Below, piece after piece: positions 44,640 through 56,689 of a DNA stretch of 64,000 nt (its first letter is position 1; each line of letters starts with the position of its first letter). The notes beneath the pieces are model-generated. The model was not told where the DNA came from, made no database searches, and saw only the letters and a program-made list of their open reading frames with translations. The stretch covers positions 295,951-359,950 of the forward strand of contig NZ_JAUYTR010000009.1 in assembly GCF_030695065.1 (NCBI RefSeq), given 5' to 3'. Both the position numbers and the translations under genes were made by a program. Source of the stretch: Sediminibacterium sp. GTDB taxonomy: Bacteria; Bacteroidota; Bacteroidia; Chitinophagales; Chitinophagaceae.

Positions 44640-45635
44640 TTAATTTTTTGTTGCAAGCAGTGCTTTACATTCTTCTAATAATTGGTGTTGATTAATAGCA
44701 ACTGTACCCACTTCTTCACAAACCAAACCTCCAGCAATATTAGCCATTTCGGCAGCTAAATGAATATTTTGGGTTGAAGCATATACCAACGAAGCTACCG
44801 CAATAACAGTATCACCAGCTCCACTTACATCGGCTATATTTCTAATATGCGTAGGTATAATTAACGAGTTATTTTCCTGTTGATAAAAAACTCCTTTCTC
44901 AGATAATGTTATTAATGAAATGGAATGCCCTAGTACTTCTTTAAGCACATGATGTATATGCTGCATTCGTTCTAGATTTGTTTGATCAACATTAATATTT
45001 AGCCCCTCTTTTACTTCTTTTAAATTGGGTTTAAATAATGTTACATCTTTATAAGAAAGAAAATTTTTCTTCTTTGGATCTACTGCTGTAAAAATTTGCT
45101 GTTCATTACAGGTTTTTGTAATAGCTGTAATTAGATTTTGGGTAAGCACACCTTTATTGTAATCTTCAAATATTAGAATGGCAGGCTTATATTTCTTAAT
45201 AAAATTTTCAACGGTTTTTAATAATTGAATTTCTAATTCCTCATTTATATCACTCACCATTTCAGCATCCAATCTCATCATCTGCTGATTCCTTCCCATT
45301 ATTCGCATTTTATTGGTTGTGATGCGATCGGCAGAACGAATAATATTTTCTGTATTAATTCCATTCTGTTCCATTAATTGCAACAATTGATCTCCGTCTG
45401 AATCTTGGCCCACAATTGAAATTATAGCGGTGTTAGCCCCTAATGAGGCCGTATTTAATGCAACATTGGCAGCACCTCCAACCCTATATTCTTTCCTATT
45501 TAATGCTACCACAGGAACAGGAGCTTCAGGAGAAATTCGATCTACATTACCCCACCAGTATGTATCTAACATAACATCACCAACAATTAATACTTGGGTG
45601 TTTTTGAAACTTGCAAATAACTGATCAAAATTCAT
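44640..45635 (-). CDS. rfaE1: D-glycero-beta-D-manno-heptose-7-phosphate kinase
   Basis: 331-aa PfkB-family kinase matching the first domain of HldE/RfaE: VLIVGDVMLDTYWWGNVDRI, SPEAPVPVVALNRKEYRVGG, AANVALNTASLGANTAIISI, MGRNQQMMRLDAE and the catalytic GAGDTVIAVASLVYAS. It makes heptose-1,7-bisphosphate for LPS inner core. The adenylyltransferase half of HldE is absent, as in organisms with split rfaE1/rfaE2; rfaE2 is not in the window. It is 3 nt after the APC permease stop. Confidence 0.9.
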   Translation of the reverse strand: MNFDQLFASFKNTQVLIVGDVMLDTYWWGNVDRISPEAPVPVVALNRKEYRVGGAANVALNTASLGANTAIISIVGQDSDGDQLLQLMEQNGINTENIIRSADRITTNKMRIMGRNQQMMRLDAEMVSDINEELEIQLLKTVENFIKKYKPAILIFEDYNKGVLTQNLITAITKTCNEQQIFTAVDPKKKNFLSYKDVTLFKPNLKEVKEGLNINVDQTNLERMQHIHHVLKEVLGHSISLITLSEKGVFYQQENNSLIIPTHIRNIADVSGAGDTVIAVASLVYASTQNIHLAAEMANIAGGLVCEEVGTVAINQHQLLEECKALLATKN

Positions 45636-45638
45636 CTG

Positions 45639-47072
45639 CTATTTTTTGGCATTACGAACAGCAATATAATACAAAGGTATACCTAGTAAAGTAATTATTA
45701 ATCCAGGCCAAGTAAATTGAGGCTTATAAATAATTAATAACACACAAAAACTAATCCCCATTATCATATAAATAGCTGGTAAGATCGGATAACCGATTGC
45801 TTTATAAGGACGTGGAATTTCTGGTCGGGTTTTTCTTAGGATAAAAATCCCTGCAATGGTTAACACATAAAATATCACAACAATAAATGAAACCATATCT
45901 AATAAATCTCCATACCTACCACTTAAACACAACAAAGAGGCAACTATACATTGTGCCCATAAAGCCCATTCAGGAACTGCATTCTTATTAAGTTCCCCCG
46001 CTTTTTTAAAAAACAAACCATCTTGAGCCATTGTATAATACACCCTTGCGCCTGCTAGAATTAATCCATTGTTGCAACCAAAAGTTGAAACCATAATCAT
46101 GGCGGCAATAATATAAGTACCAATGCCCCCAAATATGATATTAGATGCAGTAACCGCTACCCTATCTGACTCAGCAAAAGCAATTTTATCTAAAGGAAGT
46201 ACGCTTAGGTACATTAAGTTTGCAGAAACATAAATTAGTGTAACTATTAATGTTCCTAGGAATAAACTTAGTCCAATATTCTTTTGAGGATTCTTGATTT
46301 CGCCTGCTATAAAAGTTACATTATTCCATGCATCACTACTAAAGATAGAACCAACCATAGAAGCGGCAATTGCTCCTAATGCACCAGCTCCTAAAACAGG
46401 CATAATAATGGCGGTGGACAATTCCCCTGTTCCTTTTGTCATAGATTTCATGGTCCATGCATCGGTCCAATTAGTATTCCACACTTCGGCATTTGCACCA
46501 AGTATAAAACCAAATACAATCAATCCAAATAAAGAAAGCAATTTAGTTACTGTAAAAACAGTTTGAATCATTTTGCCTCCCTGTACACCTTTGGTGTTTA
46601 TATAAGTAAGCAATACAATGATGAATATAGAAACAAATTGTGCAGGATAAATTTTGAACGGCCCTAATAAAAACAATACATCCGATTCATTCATTTCTAA
46701 TACAGGGAAAAAATAAGCAGCAAACTTACAAAAGGCAACTCCAACAGCTGCAATTGTTCCAGTTTGGATTACCGAGAAAAAACTCCATCCATATAAAAAA
46801 CCTGTAAGCTTATTATAAGATTCCTTTAAATAAACATACTGCCCTCCAGCTTTGGGGAACATGGCACTTAATTCCCCATAACTTAATGCTGCTGTTAAGG
46901 TCATAAAACCTGTTAACAACCAAACTGCAATTAGCCAGCCAGCACTACCCACATTTCGGGTAATATCTGCACTTACGATAAATATACCAGACCCAATCAT
47001 ACTGCCTGCAACTAACATTGTTGCATCAAGCAATCCCAACGTGGGTTTAAAAGAAGTTGTTGATTCTGCCAT
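45639..47072 (-). CDS. APC-family amino acid permease
   Basis: 477-aa inner-membrane transporter with about 12 helices. TM1 carries the consensus LDATMLVAGSMIGSGIFIVSAD (unwound GSGIF). ELSAMFPKAGGQYVYLKESY is the other APC hallmark, and TRPEIPRPYKAIGYPILPAI is typical of the LAT/y+LAT branch. The ATG at 47072 is preferred; a GTG at 47087 would begin inside the upstream terminator hairpin. Even so, the ATG directly follows the terminator T run, an unusual arrangement. Substrate not assignable. Confidence 0.9.
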   Translation of the reverse strand: MAESTTSFKPTLGLLDATMLVAGSMIGSGIFIVSADITRNVGSAGWLIAVWLLTGFMTLTAALSYGELSAMFPKAGGQYVYLKESYNKLTGFLYGWSFFSVIQTGTIAAVGVAFCKFAAYFFPVLEMNESDVLFLLGPFKIYPAQFVSIFIIVLLTYINTKGVQGGKMIQTVFTVTKLLSLFGLIVFGFILGANAEVWNTNWTDAWTMKSMTKGTGELSTAIIMPVLGAGALGAIAASMVGSIFSSDAWNNVTFIAGEIKNPQKNIGLSLFLGTLIVTLIYVSANLMYLSVLPLDKIAFAESDRVAVTASNIIFGGIGTYIIAAMIMVSTFGCNNGLILAGARVYYTMAQDGLFFKKAGELNKNAVPEWALWAQCIVASLLCLSGRYGDLLDMVSFIVVIFYVLTIAGIFILRKTRPEIPRPYKAIGYPILPAIYMIMGISFCVLLIIYKPQFTWPGLIITLLGIPLYYIAVRNAKK

Positions 47073-47105
47073 AAAAAATCCCGCCACTTTTTTGAGGAGG
47101 CGGGA
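47073..47105 (-). terminator. Rho-independent terminator after the OmpH gene, abutting the permease start
   Basis: On the minus strand, TCCCGCC (47105-47099), a 13-nt loop, GGCGGGA (47085-47079), then TTTTTT (47078-47073) and A, immediately followed by the permease ATG (47072). It should end OmpH transcription, with some read-through or another mechanism needed for the permease. Confidence 0.75.
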
Positions 47106-47132
47106 ATGAAGATAATAAATATGATTGAACCA

Positions 47133-47720
47133 TTATGGCTTCTTAGGATACAACTTATTTAATCCTTTCACTAAATCATCAGTAATATTAAAAGCACTGT
47201 CTTTTAAATACATAAACTCAGGTGCACTAGAGAAAATATAAGCAAACCCTTTGTCTTTATTGTATTCTTTCAAATAGTCTTCTATCTTTTTCTTTACATC
47301 TTGTAATTTTTTGAAACTCTCATCTTGCATTTCTTGGGCCATCATTTGCTCTTTACCCTGATAAGTACGTTCCATTTGAACTAATTCTTGTTGTTTGCTT
47401 GCTAACTCGGCCTGAGAAAGATTTTGACCTACTCGTTGTAACTCTTGGTATTTATTGGTAAATACATTCTTTAGCTCATTCAATTGTTTGGCATTTGCCT
47501 GATCTTTAACTTGAAGTGCAGAACGTACTTCTTTAAAATATTCGAAATTGTTTTGGATAGAATCAGACTCAAAATAGGCAATTCTAAATCCACCAGCACC
47601 AGCAGTTACAGTGCTACTTGTTGAAGCGGCAGGAGATTTGCTTCCAGAAAAATGTAAATAAAATAAAACAGCTACACCAATAGCAGTTGCAATGCTTAGT
47701 CCAGTTATAAAATTTTTCAT
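47133..47720 (-). CDS. OmpH/Skp-family periplasmic chaperone-like protein
   Basis: 195-aa protein: N-terminal signal/anchor (LSIATAIGVAVLFYLHFSG) followed by a low-complexity Ser/Thr/Ala linker, IAYFESDSIQNNFEYF (the Skp motif start), and a long charged helical hairpin (about 65-150: KDQANAKQLNELKNVF ... QEMQDESFKKLQDVKKKIED), ending in FAYIFSSAPEFMYL. Skp proteins hold unfolded outer-membrane proteins. The anchor may not be cleaved. It lies downstream of rpoC but after a terminator. Confidence 0.88.
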   Translation of the reverse strand: MKNFITGLSIATAIGVAVLFYLHFSGSKSPAASTSSTVTAGAGGFRIAYFESDSIQNNFEYFKEVRSALQVKDQANAKQLNELKNVFTNKYQELQRVGQNLSQAELASKQQELVQMERTYQGKEQMMAQEMQDESFKKLQDVKKKIEDYLKEYNKDKGFAYIFSSAPEFMYLKDSAFNITDDLVKGLNKLYPKKP

Positions 47721-47773
47721 TTGAATAAGTTTTACTTTAAAAAGTCGGTTTTAAATAGAAAGGGGTATTCAGT

Positions 47774-47807
47774 AAAAAAGTAGGAAGCTTGCGCTTCCTA
47801 CTTTTTT
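47774..47807 (-). terminator. Rho-independent terminator of rpoBC
   Basis: A perfect 10-bp stem AGTAGGAAGC/GCTTCCTACT (47779-47788 and 47793-47802) with a TTGC loop, with A/T runs on both sides, 20 nt beyond the rpoC stop. It marks the end of the rpoB-rpoC transcript and separates it from ompH. Confidence 0.92.
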
Positions 47808-47826
47808 ATATTTAATCAATCAATGA

Positions 47827-50800
47827 TTATTCTTCTTCATCAAAGCTCATCGCTTCTCTAGTTGTTGCTAGAACTTCATATTCCTCTTTACTTCCTACAA
47901 TCATATTCTCGAACTCTTTTTGTCCGGAACCTGCAGGAATTAAATGACCAGTGATAACGTTTTCTTTTAGCCCTAACATTGCATCAGTTTTACCTTGAAT
48001 AGCAGCCTGACTCAATACTTTGGTTGTTTCCTGGAATGAAGCAGCAGAGATCCAGCTTTGTACGCCTAAAGAAGCTTTAGTTATACCTAATAATACTGGT
48101 CTTGCTGTTGCAGGTTTTGCATCTCTAACTTCTACTAGTTGTCTATCAGAACGACGTAAGATGGAGTTCTCCTCTCTTAGTTCGCGTAAAGTGATAATTT
48201 GACCAGCTTTCATTTTAGCGCTTTCACCAGCATTGGTTACTACTTTCTTATCATAGATTCTATCGTTCTCTTCAATAAAGTCGAAGCGATCTTCTAAGTC
48301 CTCCTCTAAGAATTTAGTATCTCCAGCGTCTACAATTTCTACTTTCTTCATCATTTGACGTACAATCACTTCTACGTGCTTGTCGTTGATTTTTACACCC
48401 TGTAAACGGTAAACTTCCTGAATTTCATTTACTACATACTCTTGAACTGCAAAAGGTCCTTTAATAGCCAAGATATCAGCAGGAGCTGTTTGACCGTCAG
48501 ACATTGGTGTACCAGCTTTTACAAAGTCACCATCTTGTACCAAAATTTGGCGTGTCAATGGAACCAGGTATTTCTTAACCATTCCATCACGAGACTCAAC
48601 AATAATCTCACGATTACCGCGCTTCACATTACCGAATGATACAACACCGTCAATTTCACAAACGATTGCAGGGTTTCCTGGATTACGAGCTTCAAACAAT
48701 TCAGTTACACGAGGAAGACCTCCAGTGATATCTCTTAGTTTACCTAAGATACGTGGAATCTTCACCAATACTTGACCTGCTTTAACTTCATCTCCTTCTT
48801 CTACTCCAATATGCGAACCAACTGGTAAGTTGTATTGCTTAATATCTTTTCCTTCAACAATAATAGTTGGGATTTTTGTTTTGTCTTTGGTTTCAATAAC
48901 CACTTTCTCACGGTGACCAGTTTGCTCATCAGACTCATCACGGTAAGTGATACCATCTAAGATATTTTCAAACTTGATATTACCTAAAGTTTCCGCAACT
49001 ATTACGTTGTTAAACGGATCCCATGTACAGATTACATCTCCTTTTTTAACTTGAGCGCCATCTTTTACATTTAAGGTTGCACCATAAGGTACGTTATTGG
49101 TAATCATCAAACGGTCGTTTTTCACGTCCATGATTCTTACTTCACCCGTACGACCAATTACAATCTTAGATTTAGTTCCATCATTGTTTACCGTATCAAC
49201 AGTTCTTAAACCATCAAACTGAATTGTACCATCAAACTTAGCTTGTAAGGTAGATTCAATTGAAGCAGATCCGGCAACACCACCCACGTGGAAAGTACGT
49301 AAGGTAAGCTGAGTACCAGGCTCTCCAATTGATTGTGCAGCAATAATACCAACTGCATCACCGCGCTGTGCAAGGTAACCTGTTGCCAAGTTTTTACCAT
49401 AACACTTCACACATACACCACGCTTGCTTTCGCAGGTAAGTACAGAACGAATTTCAACGGTTTCAATACCTACTTCTTCAATTAATTTAGCTACATCAGA
49501 TGAAATTTCTTCTCCAGCTAAAATGATTAGTTCTTCGGTAATTGGATGGTATACATTATGTAATGATGTACGACCTTCAATTCTATCTGCTAGTGGCTCA
49601 ATAACATCTTCGTTGTCCTTCAACGCACTGGTTGCAATACCACGAAGTGTTCCACAATCTTCTTCAGAAATAACTACGTCTTGAGATACGTCAACTAAAC
49701 GACGAGTTAAGTAACCCGCATCCGCCGTTTTAAGTGCAGTATCCGCCAAACCTTTACGAGCACCGTGTGTAGAGATAAAGTAATCTAATACGTTCAATCC
49801 ACCTTTAAAGTTAGAAAGAATTGGATTCTCAATTACTTCAGAACCTGAGCTACCACTCTTACGAGGCTTAGCCATTAGACCACGAATACCCACCAACTGC
49901 TTAACCTGTGTTTTACTACCACGAGCACCAGAATCCAACATCATGAATACAGAGTTGAAACCTTGGTTATCGATGGTCATTTCACGAATCAAAGACTCGG
50001 TGATTTTCATATCCACTCTACCCCAAATATCAATAACTTGGTTATAACGCTCATTATTGGTAATTAAACCCATATTGTAGCTTTCCCAAACTTCTTCTAC
50101 TTCTACCTTAGCACTATCTAATAATTGGTTTCTGATTTCAGGAACAATCAAGTCGTTTACGCTAAAGCTTAATCCACCTCGGAATGCCATACGGAAACCA
50201 AGTGTTTTAATATCATCTAGGAATTTAGCCGTCTTAGGTACATCAGTGATCTTAATAATATCACCAATAATTTCTCTTAAGCTTTTCTTAGTTAGCAATG
50301 CATTTACAAATCCAACTTCATGAGGAACATGCTGGTTAAATAATACACGACCTACAGTAGTATCAATTAATTTCTTAACCAATACGCCTTTCTCACGTAC
50401 GTTTGTTTTAACCTTAATATTTGCATGTAAATCTACACGGTTCTCATTGTAAGCAATGATTACTTCATCCATGCTATAGAAAGCCATTCCTTGACCTTTG
50501 ATGGTCTCCGTTTCAGTAGACTTTCTACCCTTGGTAATATAATACAATCCAAGTACCATGTCCTGAGAAGGAAGGGTAATAGGAGTACCATTCTGTGGGT
50601 TCAAAATGTTGTGAGAAGAAAGCATCAACAATTGTGCTTCCAATATAGCAGCATTGCTTAAAGGAACGTGCACAGCCATTTGGTCACCATCAAAGTCGGC
50701 GTTGAATGAAGAGGTAACCAATGGGTGAAGTTGAATAGCTTTACCCTCTACTAATTTAGGTTGGAAAGCCTGAATAGATAGACGGTGAAGTGTTGGGGCA

Positions 50801-52110
50801 CGGTTTAACATAACCGGGTGACCCTTCAATATATTCTCGAGGATATCCCAAATAACCGCTTCTTTACGATCTACTAATTTCTTAGCAGACTTAACGGTTT
50901 TCACAATTCCTCTTTCAATTAATTTTCTAATAACAAATGGCTTAAACAATTCAGCAGCCATGTCTTTTGGCAAACCACACTCATGTATTTTAAGTTCAGG
51001 CCCTACCACAATTACAGAACGACCAGAATAGTCAACACGCTTTCCTAATAAGTTCTGACGGAAACGTCCTTGCTTACCTTTTAATACATCTGATAATGAT
51101 TTCAATGCACGTCCACCTTCTGCTTTAACCGCATTAGACTTACGAGAGTTATCGAACAAAGAGTCAATTGCTTCTTGCAACATTCTCTTCTCGTTACGTA
51201 AGATTACTTCAGGCGCTTTAATCTCTAACAAACGCTTTAAACGGTTGTTACGAATAATTACACGACGATACAAATCATTCAAATCAGAAGAAGCAAATCG
51301 GCCACCATCTAATGGAACCAACGGGCGTAATTCTGGAGGAATAACTGGAATATATTGCATTACCATCCACTCAGGGCGGTTAGTAATACGAGTGCTTGCA
51401 TCACGGAAAGACTCTACTACGCTCAAACGCTTAAGGGCATCTGCTTTACGTTGCTGAGATGTTTCAGTTGCTGCTGCATTACGCAATGAGAAACTCAATT
51501 CATCCAAATCAATTCTTTCTAAAAGGGCATGAACTGCTTCAGCGCCCATTTTAGCAATGAATTTTTGTGGATCTTCATCTGGTAAGTATTGGTTATCTTT
51601 TGGTAAACCATCAATCAAATCAAGGTATTCTTCTTCAGTAAGAAGATCACCCATGTTTAGATTTTCTTTAATACCACCTTGTATAACTACATAACGCTCG
51701 TAATAAATAATGGTTTCTAATTTCTTAGAACTCATTCCAAGTAGATAGCCAATTTTATTAGGCAAACTCTTGAAATACCAAATATGAACTACAGGAACTA
51801 CTAGTTTAATATGACCCATGCGTTCACGACGCACTTTCTTTTCTGTTACTTCCACACCACAACGATCACATACGATACCCTTGTAACGAATACGCTTATA
51901 CTTTCCACAAGCACACTCGTAATCTTTAACAGGTCCGAATATTCTCTCGCAGAACAAGCCATCACGTTCAGGCTTATACGTACGGTAGTTAATGGTTTCA
52001 GGTTTTAGTACTTCGCCAAAGCTTCTTTCCAGAATACTGTCTGGTGATGCCAAACTAATGGTGATCTGTGAAAAAGTTGGACGCTGTTTGTTTTCTCTTT
52101 TGATTGCCAT
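47827..52110 (-). CDS. rpoC: DNA-directed RNA polymerase subunit beta'
   Basis: 1427-aa catalytic subunit. The absolutely conserved metal-binding [12 protein letters not shown] is present, as are the N-terminal zinc ribbon ([20 protein letters not shown]) and the second zinc site ([13 protein letters not shown]). The trigger-helix region [16 protein letters not shown] is also clear. It ends with an acidic tail (SFDEEE). It follows rpoB by 29 nt, as expected for the rpoBC operon, and ends at a strong terminator. Confidence 0.99.
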   Translation of the reverse strand: MAIKRENKQRPTFSQITISLASPDSILERSFGEVLKPETINYRTYKPERDGLFCERIFGPVKDYECACGKYKRIRYKGIVCDRCGVEVTEKKVRRERMGHIKLVVPVVHIWYFKSLPNKIGYLLGMSSKKLETIIYYERYVVIQGGIKENLNMGDLLTEEEYLDLIDGLPKDNQYLPDEDPQKFIAKMGAEAVHALLERIDLDELSFSLRNAAATETSQQRKADALKRLSVVESFRDASTRITNRPEWMVMQYIPVIPPELRPLVPLDGGRFASSDLNDLYRRVIIRNNRLKRLLEIKAPEVILRNEKRMLQEAIDSLFDNSRKSNAVKAEGGRALKSLSDVLKGKQGRFRQNLLGKRVDYSGRSVIVVGPELKIHECGLPKDMAAELFKPFVIRKLIERGIVKTVKSAKKLVDRKEAVIWDILENILKGHPVMLNRAPTLHRLSIQAFQPKLVEGKAIQLHPLVTSSFNADFDGDQMAVHVPLSNAAILEAQLLMLSSHNILNPQNGTPITLPSQDMVLGLYYITKGRKSTETETIKGQGMAFYSMDEVIIAYNENRVDLHANIKVKTNVREKGVLVKKLIDTTVGRVLFNQHVPHEVGFVNALLTKKSLREIIGDIIKITDVPKTAKFLDDIKTLGFRMAFRGGLSFSVNDLIVPEIRNQLLDSAKVEVEEVWESYNMGLITNNERYNQVIDIWGRVDMKITESLIREMTIDNQGFNSVFMMLDSGARGSKTQVKQLVGIRGLMAKPRKSGSSGSEVIENPILSNFKGGLNVLDYFISTHGARKGLADTALKTADAGYLTRRLVDVSQDVVISEEDCGTLRGIATSALKDNEDVIEPLADRIEGRTSLHNVYHPITEELIILAGEEISSDVAKLIEEVGIETVEIRSVLTCESKRGVCVKCYGKNLATGYLAQRGDAVGIIAAQSIGEPGTQLTLRTFHVGGVAGSASIESTLQAKFDGTIQFDGLRTVDTVNNDGTKSKIVIGRTGEVRIMDVKNDRLMITNNVPYGATLNVKDGAQVKKGDVICTWDPFNNVIVAETLGNIKFENILDGITYRDESDEQTGHREKVVIETKDKTKIPTIIVEGKDIKQYNLPVGSHIGVEEGDEVKAGQVLVKIPRILGKLRDITGGLPRVTELFEARNPGNPAIVCEIDGVVSFGNVKRGNREIIVESRDGMVKKYLVPLTRQILVQDGDFVKAGTPMSDGQTAPADILAIKGPFAVQEYVVNEIQEVYRLQGVKINDKHVEVIVRQMMKKVEIVDAGDTKFLEEDLEDRFDFIEENDRIYDKKVVTNAGESAKMKAGQIITLRELREENSILRRSDRQLVEVRDAKPATARPVLLGITKASLGVQSWISAASFQETTKVLSQAAIQGKTDAMLGLKENVITGHLIPAGSGQKEFENMIVGSKEEYEVLATTREAMSFDEEE

Positions 52111-52139
52111 ATCGCGGTTGAGAATTTGAATTGTTTTTG

Positions 52140-55100
52140 TTAATCGAACTTAAGATCTAAACCAAGACCTCTCAGTTCATGCACCAATACGTTGAATGAT
52201 TCAGGAACACCTGCTCTAGGTATATTTTCTCCTTTAACGATGGCCTCATAGGTCTTCGCACGTCCGATGATATCATCAGACTTAAGAGTCAATAATTCTT
52301 GCAGAATATTTGCAGCACCATATGCTTCCAATGCCCAAACCTCCATCTCACCAAAACGCTGACCACCAAACTGTGCCTTACCACCCAACGGTTGTTGAGT
52401 AATTAAGCTATATGGTCCAATTGAACGTGCGTGCATTTTATCATCCACCATATGGTGTAGTTTAATCATGTAGATTACACCTACAGTTGCTTTCTGGTGG
52501 AAGCGCTCTCCTGTTTCACCGTCATACAAGTAAGTATGACCGTTTCTTGGAATGCCTGCATCTTTACAATATTGTTCAATTTGATCTGTAGAAGCACCGT
52601 CAAAAATTGGAGTTGCAAAACGCACACCCAAACGCTTACCGGTCCATCCTAAAATGGTTTCATAAATCTGACCAAGGTTCATACGAGAAGGTACCCCCAA
52701 TGGATTCAACACAATATCAACCGGTGTTCCATCTTCCATGAATGGCATATCTTCTGCACGTACAATTTTAGCCACAATACCTTTGTTACCGTGACGTCCA
52801 GCCATCTTATCACCTACTTTCAACTTACGCTTAACAGCTAGGTAAACTTTAGCTAGTTTTAATACACCAGCAGGTAATTCATCTCCAATAGAGATATTGA
52901 ATTTCTCACGTTTGTATCTTCCTAGTTCTTCGTTAAACTTAATGCTATAGTTGTGTAATAAAGTATTGATTTGGTCATCTGTTTTAGCATCACCAGTCCA
53001 ACCCAATGGATTCACGTTTTGGTAATCAATGGTGCTCAAATTCTTTTGATTGAACTTAGCGCCCTTACCAATTAACATTTCACCAAAGTTGTTGCTTACA
53101 CCAGTAGAAGCTTTGTCTTTCAATAAAGTTTGTAACTTATCTAATAACAATTCTTTAATGGCTTCAACATTTTGCTGATGTACTTTTTCTACTTTTTCTA
53201 ACAATGCTTTTTCACGAATCTTACCGTTCTTATCTTTCTTAGCACGTTGGAAAAGTTTCTTATCTATAACTACACCTTCGGTTCCGTTTGGTGCTTTTAA
53301 AGAAGCATCTTTTGCATCACCTGCTTTGTCTCCAAAAATGGCACGCAATAATTTTTCTTCAGGGGTTGGATCAGACTCGCCTTTTGGCGTGATTTTTCCA
53401 ATTAGTATATCACCCTCTTTAATAGTTGCACCAATACGAATGATACCATTCTCATCCAAATCTTTAGTTGCTTCTTCAGAAACGTTTGGAATATCAGGAG
53501 TCAATTCTTCTTCACCTAATTTGGTATCACGAACTTCTAATTCGTATTCATCAATATGTACAGAAGTAAATAAATCTTCTCTAACTACTTTTTCGCTGAT
53601 AACTATCGCATCTTCAAAGTTGTAGCCCTTCCATGGCATGAATGCCACTTGTAGGTTACGACCCAAAGCCAATTCGCCATCTTTAGTTGCATAACCTTCA
53701 GTTAAGAAATCACCTTTCTTCACTTTTTGGCCCTTCTTTACAGCAGGGTTAAGATTAATACAAGTAGCTTGGTTGGTTTTGATAAACTTCGTTAATCTAT
53801 AAACTTGTAAATCATCATTGAAGCTTACCAAACGATCTAAATCATTTCTATCGTAACGAACATGAATTTCGTTTGCATCAACAAACTCAACAATACCATT
53901 ACCTTCTGCGTGAATTTGAATACGTGCATCACGTGCAGCTTTTCCTTCTAAACCAGTACCAACAATTGGCACTTCAGGTACAATCAAAGGAACGGCTTGA
54001 CGTTGCATATTCGATCCCATCAACGCACGGTTGGCATCATCATGCTCTAAGAAAGGAATAAGTGACGCACTCAAACCAACAATTTGGTTAGGCGCAACGT
54101 CCATGTATTCAACTTCTTCTTTATCAAGAATCGGGAAATCACCAGTTTGACGTGAAACAACTTTGTCTTCAGCAAATTCACCCTTCTCATTTAAAGGAGA
54201 GTTACTTTGCGCAATCTTAGCTGAATCTTCTTCTTCTGCACTCAAGAAAGTCAATTCTTTCATGTTTACTTTACCACTCTCTACTTTACGGTAAGGGGTT
54301 TCAATGAAGCCCATATCGTTAATAGCAGCGTGAACGCAAAGAGTAGAAATCAATCCAATGTTTGGACCTTCAGGTGTTTCAATAGTACATAAGCGACCGT
54401 AGTGAGAATAGTGTACGTCACGAACCTCAAAACCAGCACGCTCTCTACTTAAACCTCCTGGTCCTAGAGCGGAGATACGACGCTTGTGCGTAATCTCACT
54501 TAAAGGATTGGTTTGATCTAAGAATTGAGACAATTGAGAAGTACCAAAGAAAGAGTTAATCACAGAACTCAAGGTTCTAGCGTTAATCAAATCTACTGGA
54601 GTAAATACCTCATTGTCACGAACGTTCATACGCTCACGGATGGTACGAGCCATTCTAGCTAAACCAACTCCAAATTGAGCATACAACTGCTCACCTACTG
54701 TACGAACACGACGATTGCTCAAGTGATCAATATCGTCAATCTCTGCTTTAGCATTGGTTAAACGTACCAAGTACTTGATGATCTCAATGATATCTTGCTT
54801 GGTCAATACCTTTTTAGTTAAAGGATATTCAAGACCTAGTTTACGGTTGATTTTATAACGACCAACTTCTCCTAAATCATAACGCTTATCGCTAAAGAAT
54901 AATTTATCAATAATACCACGAGCAGTTTCATTATCAGGAGCATCAGCACCACGCAATTGGCGGTAGATATGCTGAACCGCTTCTAATTCACTGTTAGAAG
55001 TATCTTTATTTAAAGTGTTGTAGATAATTGCGTAATCGCCACCCACGTCTTCTTTCTGAATAAATACACTCTTTACTTCCATTTCAATAATGGTAGCAAT

Positions 55101-55943
55101 AGCTTCTTCATCCAAAACAGTATCACGTTCCATAACGATTTCGTTACGTTCAATGCTCACTACTTCACCAGTATCTTCATCCACAAAATCTTCTACCCAT
55201 GTTCTTAAAACACGTGCAGCTAATTTTCGGCCTACTTGGTTAGCTAATGATTTTTTATCGGCTTTCACTTCATCTGCCATTCCAAATAATTCTAGAATGT
55301 CTTTATCGGTTTCAAAGCCAATAGAACGCAATAAGGTAGTAACCGGGAATTTCTTCTTACGGTCAATGTACGCATACATTACGTTGTTGATATCGGTAGC
55401 AAACTCCATCCATGCTCCCTTGAAAGGAATTACACGAGCAGAGTAAATTTTTGTACCGTTAGGGTGAACAGACTGTCCAAAGAACACGCCTGGAGAACGA
55501 TGTAGCTGAGATACAACCACGCGTTCTGCACCGTTAATTACAAAAGTACCACGTGGTGTCATGTAGGGGATATTTCCTAAGAATACATCCTGTACAATGG
55601 TTTGGAAATCCACGTGCTCCTCATCGTTACAACTTAAACGCAATTTAGCCTTTAAGGGTACGGCATAAGTTAACCCACGCTCCATACACTCTTCAATAGT
55701 GTAACGGGGTGGATCAATAAAATAATCCAGGAATTCCAGCACAAAGATGTTACGCGTGTCTGTGATAGGAAAGTTTTCCTTAAACACACGGAACAGCCCT
55801 TCAACATTACGTTTGTCAGGGGTTGTCTCTAACTGAAAAAACTCTTTAAAAGATTCTAACTGGATGTCGAGCAGGTCAGGGGCATCAGCCAAATGTTTAG
55901 TTTTACCGAAGCCGACCCTGTTGTTCAATGTAGTTGTAGACAT
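52140..55943 (-). CDS. rpoB: DNA-directed RNA polymerase subunit beta
   Basis: 1267-aa subunit. The rifampicin-pocket region [20 protein letters not shown] and [20 protein letters not shown] is intact, as are [12 protein letters not shown] (catalytic lysines) and the C-terminal [19 protein letters not shown]. The start at 55943 ([14 protein letters not shown]) is chosen because the in-frame extension to 56021 runs back toward the promoter and is not RpoB-like. Transcription starts from its own promoter beyond the rplL terminator. Confidence 0.99.
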   Translation of the reverse strand: MSTTTLNNRVGFGKTKHLADAPDLLDIQLESFKEFFQLETTPDKRNVEGLFRVFKENFPITDTRNIFVLEFLDYFIDPPRYTIEECMERGLTYAVPLKAKLRLSCNDEEHVDFQTIVQDVFLGNIPYMTPRGTFVINGAERVVVSQLHRSPGVFFGQSVHPNGTKIYSARVIPFKGAWMEFATDINNVMYAYIDRKKKFPVTTLLRSIGFETDKDILELFGMADEVKADKKSLANQVGRKLAARVLRTWVEDFVDEDTGEVVSIERNEIVMERDTVLDEEAIATIIEMEVKSVFIQKEDVGGDYAIIYNTLNKDTSNSELEAVQHIYRQLRGADAPDNETARGIIDKLFFSDKRYDLGEVGRYKINRKLGLEYPLTKKVLTKQDIIEIIKYLVRLTNAKAEIDDIDHLSNRRVRTVGEQLYAQFGVGLARMARTIRERMNVRDNEVFTPVDLINARTLSSVINSFFGTSQLSQFLDQTNPLSEITHKRRISALGPGGLSRERAGFEVRDVHYSHYGRLCTIETPEGPNIGLISTLCVHAAINDMGFIETPYRKVESGKVNMKELTFLSAEEEDSAKIAQSNSPLNEKGEFAEDKVVSRQTGDFPILDKEEVEYMDVAPNQIVGLSASLIPFLEHDDANRALMGSNMQRQAVPLIVPEVPIVGTGLEGKAARDARIQIHAEGNGIVEFVDANEIHVRYDRNDLDRLVSFNDDLQVYRLTKFIKTNQATCINLNPAVKKGQKVKKGDFLTEGYATKDGELALGRNLQVAFMPWKGYNFEDAIVISEKVVREDLFTSVHIDEYELEVRDTKLGEEELTPDIPNVSEEATKDLDENGIIRIGATIKEGDILIGKITPKGESDPTPEEKLLRAIFGDKAGDAKDASLKAPNGTEGVVIDKKLFQRAKKDKNGKIREKALLEKVEKVHQQNVEAIKELLLDKLQTLLKDKASTGVSNNFGEMLIGKGAKFNQKNLSTIDYQNVNPLGWTGDAKTDDQINTLLHNYSIKFNEELGRYKREKFNISIGDELPAGVLKLAKVYLAVKRKLKVGDKMAGRHGNKGIVAKIVRAEDMPFMEDGTPVDIVLNPLGVPSRMNLGQIYETILGWTGKRLGVRFATPIFDGASTDQIEQYCKDAGIPRNGHTYLYDGETGERFHQKATVGVIYMIKLHHMVDDKMHARSIGPYSLITQQPLGGKAQFGGQRFGEMEVWALEAYGAANILQELLTLKSDDIIGRAKTYEAIVKGENIPRAGVPESFNVLVHELRGLGLDLKFD

Positions 55944-56082
55944 ATATATGTAAAACCGGTTTTGATACGATAAAATTATTGGGGAGAACTGTAACATCCT
56001 CTTAACGTACAATCGGCTCATTCATCATTAAAACTCAATGATAAAAATGTCCACCCGCTAAATTGCCCAAAATTAAGGTTGG

Positions 56083-56112
56083 CAAAGTTAAGGAATGTAA
56101 CAGAAACGCAAA
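56083..56112 (-). promoter_or_regulatory. Promoter of rpoBC
   Basis: On the minus strand TTTG (56112-56109), 18 nt, TAACTTTG (56090-56083) matches the Bacteroidota consensus. A second -7-like TAATTTTG sits 15 nt further on (56075-56068). The predicted start is near 56077, giving a leader of about 130 nt to the rpoB ATG. It explains how rpoBC is expressed downstream of the rplL terminator. Confidence 0.6.
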
Positions 56113-56156
56113 AACAAATTTTGCGCCAAACTACCATTTGGGGATAAATTAACTAA

Positions 56157-56195
56157 AAATAAAAACCTTCCCACCCGTTTTACCGAGGGGAAGGT
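56157..56195 (-). terminator. Terminator or attenuator between rplL and rpoB
   Basis: On the minus strand ACCTTCCCCT pairs imperfectly with GGGTGGGAAGGT (outer 7 bp ACCTTCC/GGAAGGT at 56189-56195 and 56165-56171), followed by TTTTATTTTT. It lies 21 nt after the rplL stop. By analogy with the known rplL-rpoB attenuator of enterobacteria it may terminate only part of the transcripts. Confidence 0.75.
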
Positions 56196-56216
56196 CAATA
56201 GTATGGTAGAAGTTGA

Positions 56217-56591
56217 TTACTTAATTTCTACTTCAGCACCTGCTTCTTTCAACTTAGCAGCTAAATCATCTGCTTCAGCTTTAGAAACACCTTCTTTGAT
56301 AGGCTTAGGAGCGCCATCAACTAGGTCTTTTGCTTCTTTCAAGCCTAAACCAGTTAATTCTTTAACGATTTTAACTACACCTAATTTGCTAGCACCGCCA
56401 GAAACTAAGATAACATCAAATGCTGTTTTTTCTTCAACAGCAGCTGCGCCACCGCCGTCACCAGCTGAAACCACTACTGCAGCAGCAGCAGGCTCAATAC
56501 CGTAATCAGCTTTTAATACATCAGCTAATTCTTGAACTTCTTTTACTGTTAAGCCTACTAATTGTTCGGCTAATGCTTTTACGTCTGCCAT
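56217..56591 (-). CDS. rplL: 50S ribosomal protein L7/L12
   Basis: 124-aa stalk protein that recruits translation factors. N-terminal dimerisation part ([20 protein letters not shown]), an Ala-rich hinge ([12 protein letters not shown]), and the conserved C-terminal domain [20 protein letters not shown] ... [20 protein letters not shown]. The start at 56591 gives the usual length; the longer reading to 56654 adds non-homologous residues. It follows rplJ. Confidence 0.99.
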   Translation of the reverse strand: MADVKALAEQLVGLTVKEVQELADVLKADYGIEPAAAAVVVSAGDGGGAAAVEEKTAFDVILVSGGASKLGVVKIVKELTGLGLKEAKDLVDGAPKPIKEGVSKAEADDLAAKLKEAGAEVEIK

Positions 56592-56689
56592 TTTTTTACT
56601 TTTTAAACCGCTTTCAAAGCAATTGCTCCAGCGGATGGTTATAAAAATTGCCACATTTTAACCTCAGTGGCATTGGGATTAAACATTGA

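Noticed and set aside
55090..55446. 118-codon plus-strand frame antisense to rpoB.
   Set aside because: Lies wholly inside a highly conserved rpoB segment, Ser/Thr-rich composition, no signals.
56203..56644. Plus-strand frames of 100 and 74 codons opposite rplL.
   Set aside because: Shadow frames created by the strong codon bias and Ala/Glu/Lys-rich sequence of rplL.
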